12,393 nucleotides of DNA from Oscillospiraceae bacterium (GTDB lineage: Bacteria; Bacillota; Clostridia; Oscillospirales; Acutalibacteraceae): contig DNGF01000187.1 of assembly GCA_003486665.1 (NCBI GenBank), positions 1,980-14,372 of the forward strand. The letters are read 5' to 3'. The notes beneath the pieces were generated by a model. That model saw nothing but the letters and a program-made list of their open reading frames with translations. It ran no database searches and was not told the DNA's origin. Position numbers and translations under genes: made by a program. Below, piece after piece: positions 6,574-12,393 of this stretch. Position 1 is the first letter of the stretch, and the number at the start of each line of letters is the position of its first letter.

Positions 6574-8079
6574 ATGGAAATTGATATGTCAAACATTACT
6601 TCACCCGAACTTTTGCAGCAAGAGGTCGAAAAGATGAATTCTTTCGGTGTTCGTCTGACCGGCACAAAGGCTCAAAGAAATTTCATTAAATACCTTAAGA
6701 GTCAGATACACGATATGGGCATCGAAACATTTTCCGACCCCAGCCGCTTCATGCGCTGGGAGGAAACAAACAAAAAGCTCGTAATCAAGGATCTTGACGA
6801 GGAATTCGAGGTTCCAATTTCTTCGGCATTCCCCTATTCCGGCAGAACTCCCGCCGAGGCCGTTACGGCACAGATGACACTCGTTAAAGAAAAGCACGTC
6901 GGCTATCTCAACGCAACGGATAAAATCGCAGTCGTTGAGGTCAACGAGCTTGACTTTTTGCCGAGCGAGATCGCCTTTAACGAGCGCGAAAGAAGCATTC
7001 CCGAAGGGCTGAAGCTTCCGAGCCACTATAACGGACCTGTTGCAACGGCATTTGTAAACTTCCCGTTCCTTAAGATGGCAAAGCTTGCAGGCGCAAAGGG
7101 CGTAATCTGTATCTGGAAAGGTATAAACGACGACTGCATCGAAGGTCAGTATCTTCCCTTCATTCTTGACTATCAGGGAATTCCCGCCGTTTGGGTCAAT
7201 TCAAAGAACGGTCAAAAGGTCATCGAGGAAGCGGAAAAAGGCGCATTTGCAACGCTCACTCTTGAAGGCATAATCGACGAATACGCAAAAACCGAGTCCT
7301 TCTGGTGCGTGCTTGACGGCGAGGAAGAGGGCGAAAGCGTAATCATCAACACCCACACCGACGGTACAAACTGCATTGAGGAAAACGGACCGATCGCGAT
7401 GCTCGCAATGATCAAATATCTTAAGGATAAGCCGCTTAAAAGGACACATATTTTCGTTTTCGTAACGGGTCACTTCAGACTTCCGAATTTCAAGAATATT
7501 GACGGCGGCGGAGTTCAGGCGACCTCAAAATGGCTGACCGCTCACAGAAGCCACTGGGACGGCAAAGAGGGCCATCTCAAAGCCGTTGCCGGACTTTCCG
7601 TTGAGCATCTCGGCTGCAAGATGTGGAAAACCGATGAAAACGGCGAATACAGACAGACGGGCGATGTTGAAACCGAGATCGTTTACACGGGCAACAAGAT
7701 GATGGACGACATCTATTTCAAGTCGCTTGAAGACCGCAAAAAGGTATATACCCTTACGCTCAGAGGACATAATCTTCTCCACTTCGGCGAGGGTCAGCCG
7801 CTTTTCAACTGCGGAATTCCGGAGATAGCGCTTGTTACCGCTCCGGATTGCCTCTGCGTTATCAGCGACAATCACGAGATGGACAAATTCGACGCAGAGC
7901 TTATGTACGAGCAGACAATATCGTTTATTAAAATGGCTCTTATGATCGACAGCCTTACAGCCCAGGAGATCGGTTCATGTGACGGTTATTCCGCCATTGC
8001 AACCAAGAAAATGGTTGAAGACGGAACAGCCAAGATCAAAGAGGTTGCCGCAAAGGTTAAGGAAATTCTTCCGTTCTGA
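6574..8079 (+). CDS. PA-domain M28-like metallopeptidase homologue with altered active site
   Basis: This 501-aa protein has no signal peptide or membrane helix, so it is probably cytoplasmic. Residues 18-50 carry the typical M28 opening (FGVRLTGTKAQ, then a helix). A PA-like insert lies at about 155-232 (MAKLAGAKGVICIW, GIPAVWVN). The peptidase-like core follows. Known M28 ligands can be matched as follows: the H-x-D is His261/Asp263 in THTDG; the bridging Asp region is EENG (Glu269, Glu270); the late His is His434 in NHEMDKFD. Where M28 enzymes have the catalytic Glu-Glu pair, this protein reads VTGHFRL (Gly299, His300), and the next ligand position reads VEHLG (Glu344/His345). It may be a different hydrolase or a non-peptidase descendant. 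The ATG at 6574 has AAAGGAGG 9 bases upstream; ATG 6586 is a less likely alternative. The gene is monocistronic. Confidence 0.75.
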   Translation: MEIDMSNITSPELLQQEVEKMNSFGVRLTGTKAQRNFIKYLKSQIHDMGIETFSDPSRFMRWEETNKKLVIKDLDEEFEVPISSAFPYSGRTPAEAVTAQMTLVKEKHVGYLNATDKIAVVEVNELDFLPSEIAFNERERSIPEGLKLPSHYNGPVATAFVNFPFLKMAKLAGAKGVICIWKGINDDCIEGQYLPFILDYQGIPAVWVNSKNGQKVIEEAEKGAFATLTLEGIIDEYAKTESFWCVLDGEEEGESVIINTHTDGTNCIEENGPIAMLAMIKYLKDKPLKRTHIFVFVTGHFRLPNFKNIDGGGVQATSKWLTAHRSHWDGKEGHLKAVAGLSVEHLGCKMWKTDENGEYRQTGDVETEIVYTGNKMMDDIYFKSLEDRKKVYTLTLRGHNLLHFGEGQPLFNCGIPEIALVTAPDCLCVISDNHEMDKFDAELMYEQTISFIKMALMIDSLTAQEIGSCDGYSAIATKKMVEDGTAKIKEVAAKVKEILPF

Positions 8080-8090
8080 TTTTATAGCAT

Positions 8091-8123
8091 AAAAAGGCTC
8101 CGAGGTTTAAACCTCGGAGCTTT
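8091..8123. terminator. Bidirectional terminator between convergent genes
   Basis: GCTCCGAGG (8097-8105) and CCTCGGAGC (8112-8120) form a perfect 9-bp stem, with TTTAAA as the loop. The minus-strand transcript meets five T residues after the stem (complement 8091..8095); the plus-strand transcript meets only TTTAACTATTT. It lies 17 bases after the M28-like stop and serves the Big_2 gene from the other side. Confidence 0.9.
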
Positions 8124-8144
8124 AACTATTTATCCGAAATGATA

Positions 8145-8924
8145 TTAATACCAAATCCAGCCGAAAAGAACGATCACTATAATCCACTGCCACCACGAAT
8201 ATTTTACGGTAACGTTACACTCGGCGCTTGCTTTTCCGTCAACACTCTTTGCGGTAATTTTTGCCGATCCGGTGCCGACTGTCTTGACATTTCCGTTCTC
8301 GTCAACGGTTGCAACCTTTGTATTTGACGACTCCCACTTGATCTGATTAGCCGCGTAGTTTGAATCATACTCGATCTTCTTTGTCTGCTTATAGTTCGCG
8401 CTTACGGAATCATTCTTAAACTCGATATAGCCCGTAATTACCTTAACCTTTGATGTAAGGTCGATATTCTGATCGCCCGATGTAAGAGCGCAGCTTGAAA
8501 ATACCGCTCTGTAGTCGGAAAGGGTAACGTTCTTTGAGCTTTTTGAATATGTAATCAAGAACATCGGGATCCCACTGCTTATCGTCTTTGTCGAAACGAA
8601 TGAGATCATGGATGTTTTAATATTGGTCATAGGGATAAACGCATTGCCTCCGCTCTCGACGCTGTTCTTTAAACTCATCATTTCGCTCGTCATTTTTATT
8701 TCCTTACAGCTGCCGATGGGTCCGGAAACTTTGATTTCAACGTCAAAAGAATTAAAAGATCCCTTCAGAAGAGCCAATTCAAAAACGACCGTGTTACTCG
8801 TCTGACTCTTTATCGAGAGCTTAAATTCAGGTGCGGCAGGCGCGGCGGAAGCCGAAACGGCAAAAATACAAAGAGTCATTACGATCGCTAATACTGCTGC
8901 AACAATTCTTTTAATCATTTTCAT
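8145..8924 (-). CDS. Secreted Big_2 (Ig-like group 2) domain protein with aromatic C-terminal tail
   Basis: This 259-aa exported protein has a signal peptide at 1-27 (KMIKR, hydrophobic core, SASA cleavage region). Residues 33-165 form a beta-rich domain whose pattern (GSFNSFDVEIKVSG, then ISSGIPMFLITY) resembles cohesin-like sandwiches; that is an inference. Residues 170-242 are a bacterial Ig-like group 2 domain with the hallmark WESSNTKVATVDENG and VGTGSAKITAKS. The chain ends in WWQW, a hydrophobic stretch of about 8 residues and FGWIWY, with no lysine/arginine after it, unlike an LPXTG anchor. It is likely a surface adhesin-like or matrix protein. The ATG at 8924 has AGGGGA 10 bases upstream; ATG 8918 is too far from it. 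The gene is monocistronic with a strong promoter. Partner and ligand are unknown. Confidence 0.82.
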   Translation of the reverse strand: MKMIKRIVAAVLAIVMTLCIFAVSASAAPAAPEFKLSIKSQTSNTVVFELALLKGSFNSFDVEIKVSGPIGSCKEIKMTSEMMSLKNSVESGGNAFIPMTNIKTSMISFVSTKTISSGIPMFLITYSKSSKNVTLSDYRAVFSSCALTSGDQNIDLTSKVKVITGYIEFKNDSVSANYKQTKKIEYDSNYAANQIKWESSNTKVATVDENGNVKTVGTGSAKITAKSVDGKASAECNVTVKYSWWQWIIVIVLFGWIWY

Positions 8925-8995
8925 ACGGTTACTATCCCCTTTGTTAAGAATTAATAAATCAAGCCCATGCTGATATAAGCCCGATATCTAAATTA

Positions 8996-9024
8996 ATTTT
9001 ACTGTTTAATCCGCAATATGTCAA
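8996..9024 (-). promoter_or_regulatory. Sigma-A promoter of the Big_2 protein gene
   Basis: A perfect TTGACA (complement 9019..9024) lies 17 bases from TAAAAT (complement 8996..9001) on the minus strand, giving a start near 8989 and a leader of about 65 bases. The promoter is divergent from that of ymdB, with the two -35 boxes about 18 bases apart. Confidence 0.75.
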
Positions 9025-9042
9025 TAATTTTTTTATTTTTTC

Positions 9043-9071
9043 TATACAAATTATATTATATTTGATATAAT
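9043..9071 (+). promoter_or_regulatory. Promoter of the ymdB-SBP-recG operon (extended -10)
   Basis: A perfect TATAAT (9066-9071) is preceded by TGA, giving the extended TGnTATAAT form. A weak -35 (TATACA, 9043-9048) lies 17 bases upstream. Transcription would start near 9078, leaving a leader of about 70 bases before the TTG start. No riboswitch or terminator fold is evident in that leader. Confidence 0.65.
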
Positions 9072-9146
9072 GTAAAAGTAACACCGCGCAATTGATGCGT
9101 GCGAATTGACCGACTAACTATTTTTCTCTTTGAAAGTGTGATTGAT

Positions 9147-9929
9147 TTGAAACTGCTTGCTTTGGGAGATGTTGTGAGCGATTCCGGCTGTGAAGCGCTG
9201 CTGAAAAATCTTCCTAAAATAAAAAGACAATACCGCATTGATGTGTGTATAGCCAACGGCGAAAACTCGGCAAAGGGCAACGGCATTTCCCCCGACTCGG
9301 CGGAGAGCCTCTTTTCCTCCGGAGTTGATCTGATAACGACCGGGAATCACGTTTTTCGCAGACGCGAAGCTGCGGATTACCTCGATGAGAACCGATTCTG
9401 CTTAAGACCGTATAATATGCACAGCTCATGTCCCGGAAAAGGAATCGGAATAATCGACATGGGCAAATACCGTGTCGGGGTTATCAATCTTATCGGCAAT
9501 GCCTTTTTCAATTCGAGCTTTGCCAACCCTTTTGACAGCCTTGACAGAGCGATTGAAGAAATCAAGGACTGCAGGATTAAGGTTGTTGACTTTCATGCAG
9601 AAGCCACGGGCGAAAAAAGAGCTTTGGGCTTTTATGCCGACGGACCTGTTTCGGCATTTTTCGGTACCCACACTCATGTAAGAACAGCCGATGAGCAAAT
9701 TCTTCCGCAAGGCACGGGATACATAACCGACATAGGAATGTGCGGAAGCGAAAATTCTGTCCTCGGAATCGAGCCTGACTGTATAATCCGTTCACTGAAA
9801 ACAGGTATGCCTACCGTTTTTAAGGCAAAGGACGACGGCATTGTGATAAGCGGATGTATATTTGAAATTGACGAATCGACCGGCAAAGCCGTTGCGGTTG
9901 AAGCAATAGATATAAAATCAAGGGAGTAA
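9147..9929 (+). CDS. ymdB: YmdB-family metallophosphoesterase (TIGR00282 type), TTG start
   Basis: This 260-aa cytoplasmic calcineurin-like phosphoesterase belongs to the family whose Bacillus subtilis member hydrolyses 2',3'-cyclic nucleotides and affects biofilm and motility choice. Starting at TTG 9147, the metal and catalytic residues fall at Asp8 (GDVV), Glu39-Asn40 (NGEN), Asn67-His68 (TGNH), His150 (DFHAEAT), His175 and His177 (GTHTH). These are the same positions I recall for the B. subtilis protein. That register supports the TTG start over the in-frame GTG at 9099. The ribosome site is weak (GAAAGTG about 10 bases upstream). A usually aromatic position after GNH is Val-Phe-Arg here rather than Thr-Trp-Asp. 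The gene leads an operon with the SBP lipoprotein 4 bases downstream. Confidence 0.92.
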   Translation: MKLLALGDVVSDSGCEALLKNLPKIKRQYRIDVCIANGENSAKGNGISPDSAESLFSSGVDLITTGNHVFRRREAADYLDENRFCLRPYNMHSSCPGKGIGIIDMGKYRVGVINLIGNAFFNSSFANPFDSLDRAIEEIKDCRIKVVDFHAEATGEKRALGFYADGPVSAFFGTHTHVRTADEQILPQGTGYITDIGMCGSENSVLGIEPDCIIRSLKTGMPTVFKAKDDGIVISGCIFEIDESTGKAVAVEAIDIKSRE

Positions 9930-9933
9930 TACG

Positions 9934-11547
9934 ATGTTTAAAATTGCAAAAAAATCAGTTGCGGTAATTGTTTGTTTTGCCGTTATTCTTTCCCTTTGCG
10001 CGTGCAGCGGCGGCAAATCGGTAATGGATACTATTTCTAATCTTGGAAAATCAAAGGACGTCGAGCCTATTGACGAGATAGGCTTTACGGTTCCGTATAT
10101 GCGTACCGACTCGCTCGATCCGTACAGAGCCGTCAACTCAATGAACAAATATGTTTCGCATTTGATCTACGATTCGCTTTTCACCGTTGACAACACCTTT
10201 AAGGAAAGCGCCGTGATTGCCGAATCGGCAACCGTTTCGGACACAACTCTCACAGTCAAAATTAAAAACAACATTAAATTTACCGATTCATCACCCCTTA
10301 CCTCAAAGGATATAGTTTACTCATTTAATCGGGCAAAAGACAGCGTTTCCTATGCCGGATATCTCGAAAACATCAGTGAAGCGGCGGCCGACGGTACATA
10401 TTCCGTTGTTTTTACTCTGATTTCTCCTAACGATTCCGAAGCGGCTAATCTGATTTTCCCGATCGTAAAGGACGGCTCATATACGGAAAAGGAAGTTACA
10501 ACCGTTCCGAGTGAGGACGGCGAGGAGGAGGAAACGACAGCATCTTCGGCAAGCGGCTATACCGCCAAAATCCCTGTCGGAAGCGGACGCTATACATTTG
10601 TTTCGAACGGAGAAAGTAAATATCTTCAATACAACAAAAACCGTCTTGGCAAATATATGCCGACATATGCAAAAATAGGACTTGTGGATATTTCGGCTTC
10701 CGAATCATTCAGCAGTCTTTATGATCTTAACAAAATCGACTTTTATGCCGACAACTTTGACAGCGGAAAATACACTAAGTTCACAAAGGTCAGCGGAAAT
10801 GTTGAGCTTACGGATTTTGTGTATATCGGTATTAATTCCGACAGCGGCGCTTTAGCGGAACCGAGAGTACGCCGTGCAATCGCTCTTGCACTCGACAGAA
10901 CGGAGCTTGCCTCTGTTTCATTTGCGGGCTGTGCCGTTGCGACAGCGCTCCCCTTCCATCCATCCTACGGCAAGCTTAAGGGCTGCGCTCTTCCGACTCT
11001 CGACATCAAGAAGGAAAATGCAGTCAGTCTTCTTGAAAGCGTAGGATATTCCGAGATCAACGATTCGGGAGCAAGATACAATAACGATAAGGTGATGAAT
11101 TTCACGTTACTTGTAAACAGTGAAAATGATTTCCGCCGCTCGCTTGCGAGAGGAATTCAGCAGGCCCTTGAAAGCATCAACATTAAAATCACCATCAAAG
11201 AGGTATCATATTCGGATTATGTTTCTGCTATAACCGGCGAAAGCTTCGATATGTATATCGGCGAAACAGAGCTTTCAAACAGCTTCGGTCTTTCTCGCTT
11301 CTTCTCTGAAAAAGGCGGATTGAGATACGGCATTTCCGAGAAAAACAAAACATCCGCGGTCTACGGAAAATATCTCAGCGGGCAGGCAAATCTGCAAGCC
11401 CTGATCGGTTCATTTTCTGATGAGATGCCCTTTATACCTCTCGCGTTCAGGCAGGGAATCACCGTCAGCTCCGAAAAAATCAAAAACGAGATCAAGACCG
11501 TTCCCGGCGACTGCTTTGCAAATATAAATGAATGGACGGCGCAATGA
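9934..11547 (+). CDS. ABC transporter solute-binding lipoprotein, family 5 (oligopeptide/dipeptide type)
   Basis: This 537-aa lipoprotein has a signal peptide ending in the lipobox LCAC, with lipidated Cys24, so it is anchored to the outer face of the membrane. Family 5 features include LDPY at 61-64, the YDSLF strand at 79-83, FTDSSPLTSKDIVYSFNRA at 116-134, and the hinge-region helix RVRRAIALALDR at 311-322. It is expected to capture peptides or a similar ligand for an ABC permease, but no oppBCDF-type genes are in the window. A Glu/Thr/Ser-rich stretch at about 184-210 looks like a surface-loop insertion. The ribosome site AGGGAG (9921-9926) lies right before the ymdB stop, and ATG follows 7 bases later. 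The gene's stop overlaps the recG start. Ligand unknown; nickel or heme binding also occurs in the family. Confidence 0.88.
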   Translation: MFKIAKKSVAVIVCFAVILSLCACSGGKSVMDTISNLGKSKDVEPIDEIGFTVPYMRTDSLDPYRAVNSMNKYVSHLIYDSLFTVDNTFKESAVIAESATVSDTTLTVKIKNNIKFTDSSPLTSKDIVYSFNRAKDSVSYAGYLENISEAAADGTYSVVFTLISPNDSEAANLIFPIVKDGSYTEKEVTTVPSEDGEEEETTASSASGYTAKIPVGSGRYTFVSNGESKYLQYNKNRLGKYMPTYAKIGLVDISASESFSSLYDLNKIDFYADNFDSGKYTKFTKVSGNVELTDFVYIGINSDSGALAEPRVRRAIALALDRTELASVSFAGCAVATALPFHPSYGKLKGCALPTLDIKKENAVSLLESVGYSEINDSGARYNNDKVMNFTLLVNSENDFRRSLARGIQQALESINIKITIKEVSYSDYVSAITGESFDMYIGETELSNSFGLSRFFSEKGGLRYGISEKNKTSAVYGKYLSGQANLQALIGSFSDEMPFIPLAFRQGITVSSEKIKNEIKTVPGDCFANINEWTAQ

Positions 11548-12393
11548 TGGACATATCCACCAACATACAATACCTTAAGGGTGTCGGTGAAAAAAGAGCA
11601 AAGATTTTGGGAAAGCTCGGCATTTTCACCGTCGGAGATCTTTTGCGCTTTTATCCGAGGGAATACACGGACTGGAGCAATGTTACAAGCATTGCCGCGG
11701 CTCCGTTTGACGAACCGTGCTGTATCAAAGCCACGGTTGACCACAAGCCGAGGGGTGCAAAGGTCAGCAAGGCAATGACCGTCTACAAGACGGTTGCAAC
11801 TGACGGCGAGTCGCTCCTGAACATCACGATTTTCAACAGCAAATATACCGCAGAATCGCTCGAAGCAGGCAAGGAATATCTGTTTTACGGAAAGGTCGGA
11901 GGAAATTTTCACCGCCGTGAGATGTCCTCGCCCCTGATCGAAAAAGCCGAGAGCGGTCAGCGAATACATTCGATCTACCACCTTACGGCAGGGGTAAACT
12001 CAAAGTATATCGAAAAGCTGATACGACAGGTTTTCTCACAAGGCGATAATTATTTTACCGATTGTCTGCCTCAGTCGCTCAGGGATAAGCTCTGCCTTAT
12101 GGAGATCAACAAGGCGATTCGAGAGCTGCATCTGCCGACAAATGCCGATATGCTTAACGAGGCGCGGCGCAGAGTTATTTTTGAAGAGCTTTTTATTTTT
12201 CAGCTTGGGCTTATGAAGCTAAAAGGCAACCGAAAGGAAACAACGCCCGTTGCAATATCAAATGATTATACCGATGAATTCAAGCGCCTTTTGCCGTTCA
12301 AAATGACAGGCGCACAGGATCGCGCGGTAAGCGAAAGCATAAGGCAAATGACATCGGGAATAACCATGAACCGATTGCTGCAGGGCGATGTCG
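11544..12393 (+). CDS. recG: ATP-dependent DNA helicase RecG, N-terminal part (truncated by window end)
   Basis: The reading frame runs open from ATG 11544 to the window end, giving 283 codons of a protein normally about 680 aa. RecG remodels stalled replication forks and Holliday junctions. The N-terminus has the expected YLKGVGEKRAKILGKLGI (helix-hairpin-like) and LLRFYPREYTDWS, and an OB-fold wedge domain at roughly 50-150. IYHLTAGVNSKYIEKLI is the family's YPLTEGxS-like segment. RRRVIFEELFIFQLGL follows. LPFKMTGAQDRAV is the Q-motif region leading into NRLLQGDV, immediately before Walker A, which is outside the window. The start overlaps the SBP stop as ATGA (11544-11547), implying coupled translation. 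ATG 11547 is an alternative. Only a weak ribosome site (GGACGG) is present. Confidence 0.95.
   Translation, partial: MMDISTNIQYLKGVGEKRAKILGKLGIFTVGDLLRFYPREYTDWSNVTSIAAAPFDEPCCIKATVDHKPRGAKVSKAMTVYKTVATDGESLLNITIFNSKYTAESLEAGKEYLFYGKVGGNFHRREMSSPLIEKAESGQRIHSIYHLTAGVNSKYIEKLIRQVFSQGDNYFTDCLPQSLRDKLCLMEINKAIRELHLPTNADMLNEARRRVIFEELFIFQLGLMKLKGNRKETTPVAISNDYTDEFKRLLPFKMTGAQDRAVSESIRQMTSGITMNRLLQGDV

Noticed and set aside
9072..9146. Riboswitch or attenuator in the ymdB leader
   Set aside because: The leader is short and shows no stable stem or U-tract, and no known aptamer core is seen.
11361..11981. Minus-strand open frame of about 206 codons across the SBP/recG junction
   Set aside because: It overlaps two clear plus-strand genes, has no promoter or ribosome site, and no family resemblance.

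Overview
The window looks like ordinary chromosome from a low-to-mid G+C Gram-positive bacterium, most likely a gut-type clostridium of the Ruminococcaceae/Oscillospiraceae kind. Several things point there. There are strong AGGAGG-like ribosome sites and sigma-A promoters close to TTGACA/TATAAT consensus. A lipoprotein-type solute-binding protein, a secreted Big_2 protein, an ECF sigma factor with a membrane DUF4349 partner, and YmdB are all present. The genus is an inference; nothing here fixes it. No phage, insertion sequence, CRISPR array or obvious foreign island is visible.

Layout. Positions 1-68 hold the 5' part of a tRNA-Leu(UAA) on the minus strand, cut by the window edge, with a textbook promoter. 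A short repeat-bearing spacer follows. Minus-strand genes then run to 6403: a phosphoglucomutase-type phospho-sugar mutase (262-1902), a two-gene ECF sigma/anti-sigma-like DUF4349 operon (2113-3577), a secreted alpha/beta-hydrolase (3708-5567), and a YjjG-like HAD nucleotidase (5726-6403). At 6404-6573 a divergent promoter region switches to the plus strand and drives a PA-domain M28-like metallopeptidase homologue (6574-8079) whose catalytic glutamate pair appears to be replaced. It converges on a secreted Big_2 protein (8145-8924, minus) across a nearly perfect bidirectional terminator. A second divergent promoter region (8925-9146) drives a plus-strand operon: ymdB (9147-9929), an oligopeptide-type solute-binding lipoprotein (9934-11547) and recG (from 11544, cut by the window end just before Walker A).

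How the genes relate. Most units are monocistronic, each with its own recognisable promoter. The two tight couplings are sigma/anti-sigma (overlapping reading frames) and ymdB-SBP-recG (4-nt gap, then an ATGA overlap). The four exported or membrane proteins (DUF4349 protein, alpha/beta-hydrolase, Big_2 protein, lipoprotein) give the region a cell-envelope flavour, but no single pathway joins them. The largest gene-free stretch is about 220 bases, and all the gaps are accounted for by promoters, terminators or short repeats.

The points most worth a second look are the altered active site of the M28-like protein, the aromatic C-terminal tails shared by two secreted proteins, the ECF/DUF4349 signalling pair with a possible autoregulatory promoter, the orphan SBP coupled to ymdB and recG, and a possible repeat element next to the tRNA.
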